Source: Luteimonas wenzhouensis (GTDB lineage Bacteria; Pseudomonadota; Gammaproteobacteria; Xanthomonadales; Xanthomonadaceae). Taken from it: 64,000 nt of DNA. The notes below the pieces were generated by a model that was not told where the DNA came from, made no database searches, and saw only the letters and a list, made by a program, of their open reading frames with translations. Below are positions 1-10,206 of this stretch, in pieces. The stretch covers positions 372,001 through 436,000 of the forward strand of contig NZ_VOHE01000002.1 in assembly GCF_007859305.1 (NCBI RefSeq), given 5' to 3'. A program made the translations under genes and the position numbers. The first letter of the stretch is position 1. Every line of letters starts with the position of its first letter.

Positions 1-64
1 CCTCGTACGGGATCCGGCCGATGCCGGGGAAGTATTCCTTCGCGCCGATGAATGGATTGCTCAT
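1..64 (-). CDS. xylA: Xylose isomerase, N-terminal fragment
   Basis: Only the first 21 codons are inside the window; the gene runs off the left edge. The visible protein begins MSNPFIGAKEYFPGIGRI, which is the typical start of class II xylose isomerase (D-xylose to D-xylulose). It follows xylB on the same strand with a 41-bp gap, so the two form a leftward xylB-xylA operon. The assignment rests on this short N-terminus plus the neighbour xylB; the catalytic histidine and metal ligands are outside the window. Confidence 0.85.
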   Translation of the reverse strand, partial: MSNPFIGAKEYFPGIGRIPYE

Positions 65-105
65 TGCTGTGGTGTCCGTGGAGTCGTGAGTGGTAGGGGG
101 CGCGC

Positions 106-1599
106 TCAATCCGCGTAGAGCGGGCGGATCGCGTCGAGGTGGGTGAGGAACCGCTGGTAGTGGGCTTGGTAGGCCGAGGTCGCCTCGGCGTGCGGCTGCG
201 CGGACAGGCGCGGGTCGGGCTGCACGTGGGCCGCGGCCAGCGCACTGAGGTCGGCATCGCCGCCCGACGCGCGCTCCACCGCCCACATCGCCTGCAGCGC
301 CGCGCCGAACGCCGCGCCCTCGGCCTGCTCGGGCACGTCGACCGGGAGGCCGAACATGTCGGCGGCCATCTGCCGCCACACCGCGCTCTGGCTGCCGCCG
401 CCGGTCAGGCGGACGGCCTCGAAGCGCAGGCCGGCGTCGACCAGCCCGTCGTAGCCGTACTTGAGGCTGTACATCGCGCCTTCCATCGCCGCGCGGTAGA
501 GGTTGGCGCGGCTCAGGTTGGTCGCGGTCATGCCGAACAGGCTGCCGCGCCCGTGCGGCAGGTCGGGCGTGCGCTCGCCGTTGAGGAACGGCAGCATCAG
601 CAGCCCGTCGGCGCCAGGCCGGGTGTTGGCCAGCAGCGCGTCGCCGTCGCGCGTGGAGAAGCCGCACAGGCGGGCGACCGACTCGGTCGCCACGGTGCAG
701 TTCATGGTGCAGATCAGCGGCAGCCAGCCGCCGGTGGAGTCGCAGAACGCGGCCCAGCGGCCCTGGTCGTCGACCACCGCGCGGTCGGCGTAGGTGAAGA
801 TCGTGCCCGAGGTGCCCAGGCTCATGCTGAGCACGCCCGGGACCACGTTGCCGGTGCCGATCGCGGCCATCATGTTGTCGCCGCCGCCGGCCGAGACCCG
901 GACCGAGTGCGGCAGGCCGAGTTCGTCGGCCAGCGCGGGCCGGATCTTCGCCAGGTGGTCGGCCGGGACCAGCGGCGGCAGGCACTCGCGCAGGTCGCGG
1001 TCGGGATCGGTGGCGGCCAGCATCTCCGGCGACCAGTCGCGGCGGCGCACGTCGAGCCAGCCGGTGCCCGAGGCATCGCCGTGCTCCATCCACAGCTCGC
1101 CGGTGAGCCAGTAGTTGATGTAGTCGTGCGGCAGCAGGATCGTCGCCATGCGCGCATAGGCCTGCGAGCGGTGCTTGCGCGTCCACGGCAGCTTGGAGGC
1201 GGTGTAGCCGGCCAGGATCGGGTTGCCGGCCAGTTCGATGCAGCGCGCGGGGCCGCCGACCGCGTCCATGATCTCGTCGCACTCGGCGGTGGTGCTGGTG
1301 TCGTTCCAGAGCTTGGCCGGCGCCAGCACGCTGCCGCTGCGGTCGAGCGGAACGAAGCCGTGCTGCTGGCCGGACACGCCGATCGCCACCACCCGCGCAC
1401 GGACCGCCGGGTCGATGCGCGAGAAGCAGACGCGCACCGCGTCCACCCACCAGTCGGCGCGCTGCTCGCGGCTGCCGTCGTCGCCCGCCGCGAGGTCGAG
1501 TGGCTGGCCTGCGGTGGCCACGATCTGCCGTGCGTCGGGATCGTAGGCCACCAGCTTGACGCTCTGGGTGCCCACATCCAGTCCTACGAACAGGCCCAT
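106..1599 (-). CDS. xylB: Xylulokinase
   Basis: FGGY-family sugar kinase of 497 aa, the usual length for XylB. It phosphorylates D-xylulose to xylulose 5-phosphate. The N-terminal ATPase domain opens with the phosphate-binding stretch GLDVGTQS (residues 6-13), and the catalytic-base aspartate lies in [10 protein letters not shown] (D241, equivalent to E. coli D233). The frame is open further upstream, but the family N-terminus starts at this ATG, about 20 bp downstream of a xyl-box operator, so longer starts would read through the operator. It is co-directional with xylA and probably co-transcribed. Confidence 0.95.
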   Translation of the reverse strand: MGLFVGLDVGTQSVKLVAYDPDARQIVATAGQPLDLAAGDDGSREQRADWWVDAVRVCFSRIDPAVRARVVAIGVSGQQHGFVPLDRSGSVLAPAKLWNDTSTTAECDEIMDAVGGPARCIELAGNPILAGYTASKLPWTRKHRSQAYARMATILLPHDYINYWLTGELWMEHGDASGTGWLDVRRRDWSPEMLAATDPDRDLRECLPPLVPADHLAKIRPALADELGLPHSVRVSAGGGDNMMAAIGTGNVVPGVLSMSLGTSGTIFTYADRAVVDDQGRWAAFCDSTGGWLPLICTMNCTVATESVARLCGFSTRDGDALLANTRPGADGLLMLPFLNGERTPDLPHGRGSLFGMTATNLSRANLYRAAMEGAMYSLKYGYDGLVDAGLRFEAVRLTGGGSQSAVWRQMAADMFGLPVDVPEQAEGAAFGAALQAMWAVERASGGDADLSALAAAHVQPDPRLSAQPHAEATSAYQAHYQRFLTHLDAIRPLYAD

Positions 1600-1617
1600 C
1601 TTCCAGTCCCCGAAAAA

Positions 1618-1630
1618 GTTAGCGCTACCA
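1618..1630 (-). promoter_or_regulatory. xyl box (XylR/LacI-type operator) for xylBA
   Basis: Read on the xylB strand the site is TGGTAGCGCTAAC, 13 bases identical to the first 13 of the published Xanthomonas xyl box TGGTAGCGCTAACA; the 14th base differs. It is a near-perfect inverted repeat centred on GCGC and lies 19 bp upstream of the xylB ATG, just after an AT-rich TATTTT run that could be the -10. This position suits repression by a LacI-family XylR. Confidence 0.8.
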
Positions 1631-1782
1631 AAATATCCGTACGTCGTCCCCTGCAGCGCGAACAGCGGCACGCCGGGGGCGCGGGCGGTGCAGCCCGGCG
1701 GCGTGTGGGCGACTGTACACATCCGGAGGGGAAATGCCTTGCTGCAGTGCGCAATCGCCCCCGAGGGGACGCGGCGGCGAAA

Positions 1783-1795
1783 GTTAGCGTTAACA
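1783..1795. promoter_or_regulatory. Second, weaker xyl-box-like site
   Basis: GTTAGCGTTAACA on the + strand. Aligned with the 14-base xyl box it matches at 11 positions, and it is again nearly palindromic. It lies 152 bp further from xylB than the first box. Two spaced operators are typical of LacI-family repressors that loop DNA. It could instead serve an unseen promoter; no gene starts close by. Confidence 0.55.
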
Positions 1796-2056
1796 TTTTC
1801 TTTCGTTTTCAGGTGCGCTACGGCACAGTTGCGGGCCTGGTCTCGCAGTTCATTGAGACAACCCTTCGCCGCGAAGCCGGGAGGCAGGCCGCGCCCTGCC
1901 GGAGTATCGGGATGCCCGTCTGCCGACTGCGGTCGCGCCCATGGCAATCCGGCCGCGCCCCTTCCCGGCTTCCGTCTTCCTGCCGTCTCGCCCCGCGAGA
2001 CGCGGCCGGGGTGTCCTGCACGGGTAGAATCCCCCGGTTTCCCCGAGCAGTTCCCG

Positions 2057-4303
2057 ATGTCCGAGTCCGTCCGCCCCGTTTTCCACGGTTACGAGCAGAT
2101 CCCGCTGCGCGAATACGCCGAGCGCGCCTACCTCGACTACTCGATGTACGTGGTGCTCGACCGCGCCCTGCCCTTCATCGGCGACGGCCTCAAGCCCGTG
2201 CAGCGCCGGATCATCTACGCGATGAGCGAGCTGGGCCTGTCGGCCACCGCCAAGCCCAAGAAGTCGGCGCGCACCATCGGCGACGTGATCGGCAAGTTCC
2301 ACCCCCACGGCGACAGTGCCTGCTACGAGGCGATGGTGCTGATGGCGCAGCCGTTCTCCTACCGCTACCCGCTGGTGGACGGCCAGGGCAACTTTGGCTC
2401 GGCCGACGATCCCAAGTCGTTCGCGGCCATGCGCTACACCGAGTCGCGCCTGACCCCGGTGGCCGAGGTGCTGCTGGGCGAGCTGGCGCACGGCACCGTG
2501 GACTGGGCGCCCAACTTCGACGGCACGCTTGAGGAACCGAGCTGGCTGCCGGCGCGGCTGCCGCACCTGCTGCTCAACGGTACCACCGGCATCGCGGTGG
2601 GCATGGCCACCGACGTGCCGCCGCACAACCTCAACGAAGTGGTCAGCGCCTGCGTGCGCCTGCTCGAGGATCCGGACGCGACCGTGGCCGACCTGTGCGA
2701 GCACGTGCGCGGTCCCGACTACCCGACCCCGGCCGAGATCATTACCCCCGCGGCCGAGCTGCGGGCGGTGTACGAGACCGGCAACGGCAGCGTGCGCGCG
2801 CGCGCCACCTACACGCGCGAAGGCACCAACATCATCGTCACGGCCCTGCCCTACCAGGTCTCGCCGTCGAAGGTGATCGAGCAGATCGCCGCGCAGATGC
2901 GGGCCAGGAAGCTGCCGTGGCTGGAGGACATCCGCGACGAGTCCGACCACGCCAACCCGGTGCGCATCGCCCTGGTGCCGCGCTCCAACCGGGTGGACGT
3001 CGAGCAGCTGATGGGCCACCTCTTTGCCACCACCGACCTGGAGAAGAGCTACCGGGTCAACCTCAACGTGATCGGCCTGGACGGCAAGCCCGCGGTCAAG
3101 AACCTGCGCACGCTGCTGGACGAGTGGCTGACCTTCCGCACCGATACCGTGGTGCGCCGGCTCCGGCACCGCCAGGAAAGGGTCGAGCGGCGCCTGCACC
3201 TGCTCGAGGGACTCCTGGTCGCCTTCCTCAATCTCGACGAGGTGATCCGGATCATCCGCACTGAAGACGAGCCCAGGCCGGTGCTGATGGCCCGCTTCAG
3301 GCTCACCGAAGAGCAGGCCGACTACATCCTCGAGACCAGGCTGCGCCAGCTTGCGCGGCTGGAGGAGATGAAGATCCGCGGCGAGCAGGAGGAGCTGTCG
3401 AAGGAACTCGAGCGAATCGTCGCCACCCTCGGCAGCCGGGCGAAGCTGCGCAAGCTGGTCAAGGACGAACTGCTGGCCGACGCGAAGAAGTACGGCGACG
3501 CGCGCCGTTCGCCCCTGATTGCGCGCGGCGCCGCGCAGGCGCTGGACGAGACCGAACTGGTGCCCAGCGAGCCGGTGACCGTGGTGCTCAGCCAGAAGGG
3601 CTGGGTGCGCGCGGCCAAGGGCCACGACGTCGATGCCGCCGGCCTGTCCTACCGCGAGGGCGACGGGCTGCTGGCCGCGGTGAAGGGCCGCACCACGCAG
3701 CAGGTCGCGTTCCTCGACAGCAACGGCCGCAGCTATTCGACCATCGCCCATTCGCTGCCGTCCGCGCGCGGCAACGGCGAGCCGCTGACCGGGCGCTTCT
3801 CGCCGGCCGCCGGTGCCGCGTTCGTGGCCCTGGCCAGCGGCGCGCCCGGGGACCGATTCGTGCTCGCGTCCTCGCACGGCTACGGTTTTGTCACCCGCTT
3901 CGAGAACCTCACCGGCCGCAACAAGGCCGGCAAGGCGATGCTGAGCCTGTCGGAAGGCGCGAAGGTGCTGCAGCCGGCCCCGGTGGCGAGCGTGGCCGAC
4001 GACCGCCTGGTCGTGGTCACCAGCGCCGGCCACCTGCTCGCCTTCCCGGTGGCCGAGCTGCCAGAGCTCGACAAGGGCAAGGGCAACAAGCTGATCGAGA
4101 TCCCCAAGGCCAGGCGCGGCACCGAGCGCGTGGTCGCGGTGGCCGTGGTGCCGCCGGGCGGCATCCTGGCGGTGAAGTCGGGCGCGCGCACGATGAGCCT
4201 GTCGTTCAAGGACCTGGGCGACTACCTTGGGGCCCGCGCGAGCCGGGGCGGGCTGCTGCCGAGGGGGTGGCAGAAGGTGGATGGCCTGTCGATCGAACCG
4301 TAG
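2057..4303 (+). CDS. parC: DNA topoisomerase IV subunit A
   Basis: 748-aa type IIA topoisomerase subunit that decatenates daughter chromosomes together with ParE. The breakage-reunion domain is N-terminal, with active-site tyrosine Y127 in MRYTESRL (E. coli Y120). The quinolone-resistance region reads [12 protein letters not shown], with S87 and E91 at the E. coli S80/E84 positions, both wild-type residues. The C-terminal third is the DNA-wrapping beta-pinwheel. The frame stays open upstream of 2057, but homology begins at MSESVRPVF, so this ATG is chosen. parE is not in the window. Confidence 0.97.
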   Translation: MSESVRPVFHGYEQIPLREYAERAYLDYSMYVVLDRALPFIGDGLKPVQRRIIYAMSELGLSATAKPKKSARTIGDVIGKFHPHGDSACYEAMVLMAQPFSYRYPLVDGQGNFGSADDPKSFAAMRYTESRLTPVAEVLLGELAHGTVDWAPNFDGTLEEPSWLPARLPHLLLNGTTGIAVGMATDVPPHNLNEVVSACVRLLEDPDATVADLCEHVRGPDYPTPAEIITPAAELRAVYETGNGSVRARATYTREGTNIIVTALPYQVSPSKVIEQIAAQMRARKLPWLEDIRDESDHANPVRIALVPRSNRVDVEQLMGHLFATTDLEKSYRVNLNVIGLDGKPAVKNLRTLLDEWLTFRTDTVVRRLRHRQERVERRLHLLEGLLVAFLNLDEVIRIIRTEDEPRPVLMARFRLTEEQADYILETRLRQLARLEEMKIRGEQEELSKELERIVATLGSRAKLRKLVKDELLADAKKYGDARRSPLIARGAAQALDETELVPSEPVTVVLSQKGWVRAAKGHDVDAAGLSYREGDGLLAAVKGRTTQQVAFLDSNGRSYSTIAHSLPSARGNGEPLTGRFSPAAGAAFVALASGAPGDRFVLASSHGYGFVTRFENLTGRNKAGKAMLSLSEGAKVLQPAPVASVADDRLVVVTSAGHLLAFPVAELPELDKGKGNKLIEIPKARRGTERVVAVAVVPPGGILAVKSGARTMSLSFKDLGDYLGARASRGGLLPRGWQKVDGLSIEP

Positions 4304-4325
4304 GGTTCGCGGCGCGGCGACGGCC

Positions 4326-5003
4326 ATGCACCCTGACTTCTGGCTCGACCGCTGGCGGGCCAACCGAATCGGCTTCCATCGCGACACGCCACTGCCGCTG
4401 CTGGTCCGGCACTGGCCCGGGCTCGGCCTGCCCGCCGGCAGCCGCGTGTGCGTGCCGCTGTGCGGGAAGTCGCTGGACATGGTGTGGCTGGCCGAACAGG
4501 GCCACCGCGTGCTCGGGATCGAACTGGCGACGCTGGCCATCGAACAGTTCTTCGACGAACGCGGGCTGTCGCCGCACGTGCGTCCGGGGCCTGGCGGCAT
4601 CCATTACCGCGCAGGCCCGTGGGAGCTGGTGGCCGGCGACGCCTTCGCGATTCCCGCCGACCTGCTCGCCGACTGCGCCGGCGTCTACGATCGCGGCGCG
4701 TTGATCGCGCTGCCGTCCGACATGCGCGCGACCTACGCCCGCACCACCTGGCGGCGACTGCCCGCCGGCTGCCGCGGGCTGCTGGTCACGCTCAAGTACC
4801 CGCCGCACGAAAAGCAGGGTCCGCCGTTCCCGGTCGACGAGGACGAGGTGCGCGTGCGCTTCGGGCCGGAGTGGGAGGTCGCCCTGCTCGAACGCCGCGA
4901 CATCCTCGCCGGCGAGCCGTCGTTCCAGGCCGAAGGCGTGACCGCGCTGTCCACGGCCGCCTACCGCCTGCAGCGCACGCCGGGCAACCCGCCGCCACGG
5001 TAG
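4326..5003 (+). CDS. tpm: Thiopurine S-methyltransferase
   Basis: 225-aa class I SAM-dependent methyltransferase of the TPMT family; the bacterial members methylate thiopurines and inorganic selenium or tellurium species. The N-terminus MHPDFWLDRWRANRIGFH is diagnostic. The SAM-binding region covers residues 36-67 (SRVCVPLCGKSLDMVWLA followed by a GIEL strand end). It starts 22 bp after parC on the same strand and may share its transcript. Its natural substrate here is not evident from sequence. Confidence 0.92.
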   Translation: MHPDFWLDRWRANRIGFHRDTPLPLLVRHWPGLGLPAGSRVCVPLCGKSLDMVWLAEQGHRVLGIELATLAIEQFFDERGLSPHVRPGPGGIHYRAGPWELVAGDAFAIPADLLADCAGVYDRGALIALPSDMRATYARTTWRRLPAGCRGLLVTLKYPPHEKQGPPFPVDEDEVRVRFGPEWEVALLERRDILAGEPSFQAEGVTALSTAAYRLQRTPGNPPPR

Positions 5004-5043
5004 ACCCGGCTTCTGCCGCGCGCGGACGGCGCGCCCGCGCACC

Positions 5044-5529
5044 TCAGTCGTGCGGGGGCGCCTCGCCCATCTGCGCCTGCTGGTAGTTCTCCAGCCCCAT
5101 CATCTCGATCAGCCTCAGCTGCTGCTCCAGCCAGCGGGCGTGGTCTTCCTCGGTGTCGGCCAGCTGCGCGACGAGGATGTCGCGGCTGACGTAGTCGCCG
5201 TGCCGTTCGCACAGCGCCACGCCCCTGGCGAGGTTCCCGCGCACCTGGTACTCCAGGTCGAGATCCTTGCGCAGCATCTCGGGCACCGTGCGGCCGGGCT
5301 CGAACGGATCCGGGCGCATGTCCGGGTCGCCCTCCAGGAACAGGATCCGCCGCAGCAGCGCGTCGGCGTGCTGGGTTTCCTCCTCCATCTCGTGGTTGAT
5401 CCGCGCGTACAGCGCATGCAACCCGAAGTCCTCGTAGCGGCGCGAGTGCAGGAAATACTGGTCGCGCGCGGCCAGCTCGCCGCGCAGCAGGAAGTTCAGG
5501 TAGTCGACGACCTCGGGATGGCCCTTCAT
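5044..5529 (-). CDS. Bacterioferritin-family ferritin lacking the heme-ligand methionine (FtnA/old BfrA type)
   Basis: 161-aa four-helix ferritin subunit for iron storage as a 24-mer. The ferroxidase residues are present: E18, Y25, E51 and H54, then further acidic/His ligands in [10 protein letters not shown] near residues 125-135. The position that carries the heme-ligating Met52 in E. coli Bfr is threonine ([11 protein letters not shown]52). The sequence resembles Pseudomonas aeruginosa FtnA (formerly BfrA), which also lacks this methionine. It is convergent with tpm. A heme-binding BfrB-type partner is not in this window. Confidence 0.9.
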   Translation of the reverse strand: MKGHPEVVDYLNFLLRGELAARDQYFLHSRRYEDFGLHALYARINHEMEEETQHADALLRRILFLEGDPDMRPDPFEPGRTVPEMLRKDLDLEYQVRGNLARGVALCERHGDYVSRDILVAQLADTEEDHARWLEQQLRLIEMMGLENYQQAQMGEAPPHD

Positions 5530-5635
5530 GGCAATCGGCTCCAGACGGGGGACTGCGGACAGTATGCCCGCGCCGCCGCACGCGCGCCGGATGGAAGCGA
5601 TGGCGGTTCGCATTCGCAGCCGGCGGCGACGCCGG

Positions 5636-7477
5636 TCAGCCTGCCGTGTCCTCCTGGCGCGAGAGCCGCCGCAGTTCGCGCAGCGAACCCGGTTCCTCGG
5701 TGGCGGCCGGCGCGCGCAGGCCCTGCCCGATCCGGTCCACGTAGCCCAGGTCGTTGAGCAGCGAACCGGCCTGCAGGCCGTCGATCCGGCCTTCGCGCAG
5801 CAGCGCCAGCACCTGCGCGCGGAACTGCGCCTCGAACCGGTCCGCATCCTCCTCCATGGCCTGCAGCCGCTGCACCCGGGCGCCGTTGTCCAACGGCTCG
5901 CGGTCCAGCGCGTGCAGCGCGCGCATCTGCGCGAACAGGTGCCGGCGCAGGGCGAGGTAGGCCTCGCGCTGCGGCGAAGGCGGTCCGGCCAGGCGCGCGA
6001 GCATGTTCTTCTGCAGGTGCTTGGCGCCCTTCACCGCCTCCACCGCCTGCATCGCGGCCATCTGCGCCGCGGTCCAGTAGCGCTGGTGCTCCTCGTCCAT
6101 CGGTGCCTCGACCCGGCCCATGAAGGCCAGCAGGTCGGCGTACACGCCCTTGACCCGCTGCCGGTAGAGCGCGTCGGCATCCGCCGCTTCGCGCGGCGCC
6201 CGGGCCAGGCGCGCCTCGTCGGGCCCGGGGCCGGACAGCGCTTCGGCGGGCAGGTCGAGCGCGTGGCAGACCACTTCCGCGCACAGCTCGCGCAGATGGC
6301 GCAGCTCGAGCGCGACCGCGGCCGCCGCGGCGTCGGCAGAGTCCAGCGCCTGGCCGCTGAGGTAGCGGGCGCGCACCACCCCGGCCGCGGCCGGGACCAC
6401 GGCGTCCGGCGCGAGCACCGGGTCCGCGCGGTCGGGCAGCCAGGCTTGCAGCCAGCGCGCCAGCCGCGCCTGCCAGGGCCAGAACACCGCCACCCCCGTC
6501 ACGTTGAACAGGGTATGGAACAGCGCCAGCTGCAGCAGCGCGTTGTCGCCGAACCCCAGCAGTCCGCTGGCGGCCACCACCAGCCAGGTGAGCGGCGCCA
6601 GCAGCGTCAGCGCCAGTCCCGCGCTCACCAGGTTGAACAGCACGTGCGCCAGCGCCAGCCGCTGGCCGCTGCGGTTGCCGCCCAGCGCCCCCACCACCCC
6701 GGTGCTCACGCTGCTGCCGACGTTGGACCCGATCGCCAGCGCCAGGGCGTGGCCCAGTTCGAGCTGGCCGGCCGCCTGCGCGGCCAGGATCAGCATCAAG
6801 GTCGCGTGGCTGGACTGCAGCACCACGGTGGCGCCCACGCCGGCAAGCACCAGCAGCAGCACCCCGGACGCGCCGCCCGATGGCAGCACCGACGGATCGA
6901 AGCCGCCGCCGACGGCGTCGAACCCGGCCTTCACCTGGTCGATGCCAAGGAATACGAACGCGATCCCGAGCACCACCCGCCCCGCCGCGCGGCCCTTCGG
7001 CCCGGCCACGCCGCCGAGCACGCCGAACACCAGCATCGGCAGCGCCAGCGGGGACAGGCTGAAACCCTGCCCGGCCAACGCCAGCAGCCAGATGCCGCTG
7101 GTCGCGCCGAGGTTGGCGCCGAAGATGATCGCCAGCCCGCCCGCCAGCTGGATCAGCCCCGAACTGATGAAGGCGATGGTCAGCAACGAGACCAGGGTGC
7201 TCGACTGCAGGAGCACCGTGCCGCCGACGCCGAACAGCAGGCCGCGCAACGGCGTTCCGGTGCTGCGCGCGAGCAACTGTTCCAGGCGCCCCCCGGCCAG
7301 CTGCCGCAGGCCCTCCTCCAGGCACTGCATGCCGAACAGGAAGATCGCCAGGCCCGCGCACAGCTGCAGCCAGCCCGCATCGCGCCAGAATGACCAGGAC
7401 AGCGCCGCGGCGGCGGCGACCAGCAGGAGGATACGCAGTTTGGGACCCAAGCCCTTGCTCCATGGAAGGCGCGCCAA
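5636..7477 (-). CDS. Na/Pi-cotransporter family membrane protein with PhoU-like C-terminus
   Basis: 613-aa inner-membrane protein of the NptA/YjbB (Na_Pi_cotrans) family, probably transporting or exporting phosphate with sodium. It has the paired repeats that define the family, each with a QSS motif (residues 91-93 and 221-223), followed by more hydrophobic segments up to about residue 340. A helical cytoplasmic tail resembling PhoU domains follows. The frame has no early ATG; the TTG at 7477 sits 6 bases after a GGGG run and gives the family N-terminus. It is divergent from the penicillin-acylase gene. No Pho box is visible upstream. Confidence 0.88.
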   Translation of the reverse strand: MARLPWSKGLGPKLRILLLVAAAAALSWSFWRDAGWLQLCAGLAIFLFGMQCLEEGLRQLAGGRLEQLLARSTGTPLRGLLFGVGGTVLLQSSTLVSLLTIAFISSGLIQLAGGLAIIFGANLGATSGIWLLALAGQGFSLSPLALPMLVFGVLGGVAGPKGRAAGRVVLGIAFVFLGIDQVKAGFDAVGGGFDPSVLPSGGASGVLLLVLAGVGATVVLQSSHATLMLILAAQAAGQLELGHALALAIGSNVGSSVSTGVVGALGGNRSGQRLALAHVLFNLVSAGLALTLLAPLTWLVVAASGLLGFGDNALLQLALFHTLFNVTGVAVFWPWQARLARWLQAWLPDRADPVLAPDAVVPAAAGVVRARYLSGQALDSADAAAAAVALELRHLRELCAEVVCHALDLPAEALSGPGPDEARLARAPREAADADALYRQRVKGVYADLLAFMGRVEAPMDEEHQRYWTAAQMAAMQAVEAVKGAKHLQKNMLARLAGPPSPQREAYLALRRHLFAQMRALHALDREPLDNGARVQRLQAMEEDADRFEAQFRAQVLALLREGRIDGLQAGSLLNDLGYVDRIGQGLRAPAATEEPGSLRELRRLSRQEDTAG

Positions 7478-7577
7478 TTAGACCCCGTCGGCCGGCGTGC
7501 GCCTACCCGGGCGGTCCGGCCGCCACTGGCGCGGCGGGGATCGGTTAGAGTCGCCGCCAGGGGGCGAAGGAACGACG

Positions 7578-10040
7578 ATGCTGCGATGGTTCTGGCGGAT
7601 CGCGCTGCTGCTCGCCGCGCTGGTGGCGCTGCTGGCGCTCCTGGGTTGGTGGCTGCTGTGCGGCAGCCTGCCCGCGCTTGACGGCAGGCTCGCCCTCGCC
7701 GGCCTGTCGGCACCGGTGGAGGTACAGCGCGACGCGCTGGGCGTGGTCACGATCGAGGCCACCGACGAGACCGACGCGATGCGCGCGCTCGGATTCGTGC
7801 ACGCGCAGGAACGCTACTTCGAGATGGACCTGCTGCGACGCACGTCGGCCGGGGAACTGGCGGCGCTGTTCGGCCCGGTCGCGCTCGACGTCGACCGCCG
7901 CCACCGCGTACACCGCATGCGCGCGCGTGCGCAGGCGCGGCTCGACGGGATCGCCGGCGACCGCATGCCGCAGCTGCTGGCCTATGTCGAAGGCGTCAAC
8001 GCCGGCCTGGCGGCGCTGCGCGTGCGCCCGTGGCCCTACCTGCTGCTGCGCAGGCAGCCCGAGCCGTGGCGCCCCGCGGACACGGTGCTGGCCGGCTTCG
8101 CGATGTACTTCGACCTGCAGGACGCCGCCAACGCGGACGAACTGGCGCTGTGGAAGCTCAGGCCGCACCTGCCCGGGCCGCTGTTTGCGCTGCTGACCCA
8201 TCCGGGCAGTCGCTGGGACGCGCCGCTGCTGGGCGAGTCGTTCGGCGACGCGCCGCTGCCCGGCCCGGATACGCTCGACCTGCGGCGCCTGCCGGCTCCC
8301 GGCGATGGGGACCAGGGCGGCGCGGCCACCGTCGCGCAGCGCTCGGCCGCCGCGCCGTGGGTGCCGTGGGCGCGCCCCGATCCGGCCGACGGCCTGCTCC
8401 CGGGCAGCAACAACTTCGCCGTCTCCGGCGCCCTGACCGGCGATGGCCGGGCCATCGTCGCCAATGACATGCACCTGGGCCTGCGCGTGCCCAACATCTG
8501 GTTCCGGGCCCGCCTGCGCTGGCCCGACCCGGCCGCGCCCGGCGGCCAGGTCGACGTCCAGGGCGTCACCCTGCCGGGGCTGCCAGCGGTCATCGTGGGC
8601 AGCAACGGCCACGTCGCCTGGGGCTACACCAACAGCTACGGCGACTACGCCGACTGGGCCGTGGAGACGCCGTGCGCGGTATCGGGCGCCGCGCGCCCGG
8701 GCGCCACCGCCTGCAGTCCGGTCGAGATCCATCGCGAGCGCGTCGAGGTCGCCGGCAGCGAAGCGGTGGAACTGCAGGTGCGCGAAACCGCATGGGGACC
8801 GGTGCTGCACGAACTCGAAGACGGCCGCCTGCTCAGCCTGCGCTGGACCGCGCACCTGCCCGGCGCGCTGGACCTGGGCCTGGCGGGCATGGCCACCGTG
8901 GCCGGCCTCGACCAGGCGCTGGCGCTCGCCGACCGCACCGCGATCCCCACCCAGAACCTGGTGGCTGGCGACCGCCATGGCCGGATCGCCTGGCGCCTGC
9001 TCGGCCCGCTTCCGGTCCGCGCGCCCGGCTGCGACCCCGTCGCACCCACGCCGCTGGCGACGACCGGTCGCTCGCCCGGGCAGGCACCGGATCCTGCCGA
9101 ACCGGTCCCCTGCCGGCCTTGGCCGGTCGCCAGCGACCTGTCCCCGCTGGCCACCTCGCCCGCACATGAACGCCTGTGGACCGCCAATGCACGCACCACC
9201 AGCGGCCCCGAACTGGCCCGGATCGGCGACGGCGGCTACGACCTGGGCGCGCGCGCCGCCCGGATCCGCGATGCGCTGCTGGCCCGCGACCGGTTCAGCG
9301 AGGCCGACCTGCTGGCGATCCAGCTCGACGACCGCGCCGTCCTGATGACGCGCTGGTGGCGGCTGCTGCGCTCGCTCGAAGGCGAGGGCCCCGCCCTGCG
9401 CACCCTCGCCGGCGCCGCCCGTGACTGGGAGGGACGCGCCAGTCCCGGCTCGACGAGCTACCGGATCGTCCGCGCCTGGCGGCTCGCCGTGCACCGGCGC
9501 CTGAAGGACGGCTTGCTCGCCCCTGCCCGCGCCGCCCTGGGCGGGGAGTTCGACGTCCCCGCCCTGCGCCAGTTCGAGGGCGTGGCCTGGCCGCTGGTCA
9601 GCGAGCGGCCGGCGCACCTGCTGCCCAGGGGCCACGCCAGCTGGCCCGCGCTGTTCGAGGAAGCCGCCCGCGAGGTCCGCGACGAGCTGGCCGCGCAGGG
9701 ACCGCTGCCCGAGCGCACCTGGGGCGAGCGCAACACCGCCGCTATCTGCCACCCGCTGGCCGGCGCGGTGCCGCTGGGGCGCCGGCTGCTGTGCATGCCC
9801 GCCGACCCGCTGCCCGGCGATGCGCTGGTGCCGCGGGTGCAGGGTTCGGCGTTCGGCGCTTCCGAGCGCATGGTGGTCGCCCCAGGACGCGAGGCCGACG
9901 GGATCCTGCACATGCCGGGCGGGCAGTCGGGCCATCCGCTCTCGCCGCACTGGGGCGCCGGCCACGAGGACTGGGTGCGCGGTCGGGCCGCGCCGTTCCT
10001 GCCCGGCCCGGCGCGGTACGTCCTGGTCCTGCAGCCATGA
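7578..10040 (+). CDS. Penicillin acylase (penicillin amidase) family protein
   Basis: 820-aa Ntn-hydrolase precursor. A hydrophobic segment (residues 8-30) works as signal or anchor, so the enzyme is periplasmic. Autoprocessing should expose the nucleophile S277 in PGSNNFAV as the new N-terminus of the beta chain; the downstream NDMHLGL and NGHVAWG stretches also fit the family. Relatives cleave penicillins, cephalosporins or acyl-homoserine lactones; the substrate cannot be told from sequence alone. The start ATG at 7578 is preferred over upstream in-frame codons because it begins the signal segment. Confidence 0.88.
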   Translation: MLRWFWRIALLLAALVALLALLGWWLLCGSLPALDGRLALAGLSAPVEVQRDALGVVTIEATDETDAMRALGFVHAQERYFEMDLLRRTSAGELAALFGPVALDVDRRHRVHRMRARAQARLDGIAGDRMPQLLAYVEGVNAGLAALRVRPWPYLLLRRQPEPWRPADTVLAGFAMYFDLQDAANADELALWKLRPHLPGPLFALLTHPGSRWDAPLLGESFGDAPLPGPDTLDLRRLPAPGDGDQGGAATVAQRSAAAPWVPWARPDPADGLLPGSNNFAVSGALTGDGRAIVANDMHLGLRVPNIWFRARLRWPDPAAPGGQVDVQGVTLPGLPAVIVGSNGHVAWGYTNSYGDYADWAVETPCAVSGAARPGATACSPVEIHRERVEVAGSEAVELQVRETAWGPVLHELEDGRLLSLRWTAHLPGALDLGLAGMATVAGLDQALALADRTAIPTQNLVAGDRHGRIAWRLLGPLPVRAPGCDPVAPTPLATTGRSPGQAPDPAEPVPCRPWPVASDLSPLATSPAHERLWTANARTTSGPELARIGDGGYDLGARAARIRDALLARDRFSEADLLAIQLDDRAVLMTRWWRLLRSLEGEGPALRTLAGAARDWEGRASPGSTSYRIVRAWRLAVHRRLKDGLLAPARAALGGEFDVPALRQFEGVAWPLVSERPAHLLPRGHASWPALFEEAAREVRDELAAQGPLPERTWGERNTAAICHPLAGAVPLGRRLLCMPADPLPGDALVPRVQGSAFGASERMVVAPGREADGILHMPGGQSGHPLSPHWGAGHEDWVRGRAAPFLPGPARYVLVLQP

Positions 10041-10206
10041 CCGTGCCGGGGGCCGGCGCGTATTCCGCGTTCATCCCCCGGCTGATAGCGTTCGGGGTTG
10101 GTCTCTCCCGCTTCGCCCCCCACGTGCCCGCCACTGACCTGCCCGCCCCGCTTTTCGCGTACTCCCTCCCGAGAGCCACCCCCTGCCCGCTGCCGCCGGG
10201 TCGCGC

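Larger units (their letters stand above)
1600..2056. other. Divergent intergenic region between xylB and parC
   Basis: This 457-bp stretch has no convincing gene. It holds two xyl-box-like sites (listed separately) on the xylB side. On the parC side, a TAGAAT hexamer at 2025-2030 is a possible -10 element 27 bp before the parC ATG, with no good -35. A GTACAC-type imperfect palindrome around 1706-1723 was noted but does not fit a CRP/Clp site by spacing. The AT-rich patches around the two boxes stand out against very GC-rich surroundings. Confidence 0.6.

Noticed and set aside
1706..1723. Imperfect TGTG...CACA palindrome in the xylB-parC gap, considered as a CRP/Clp site
   Set aside because: The two half-sites are 8 bp apart, not 6, and the core TGTACA is a self-palindrome. 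Not convincing.
1850..4600. A very long open frame antisense to parC, with repeats of H, R, G and Q
   Set aside because: Typical shadow frame of a GC-rich gene: no homology, arginine/histidine/glycine-rich composition and no ribosome-binding site. The same holds for other long antisense or alternate frames over lon, ppk, mfd and rlmKL.
10041..10206. Short open frame between the acylase gene and the PP2C gene
   Set aside because: Low-complexity proline-rich translation, no homology and a poor start. Treated as non-coding leader.
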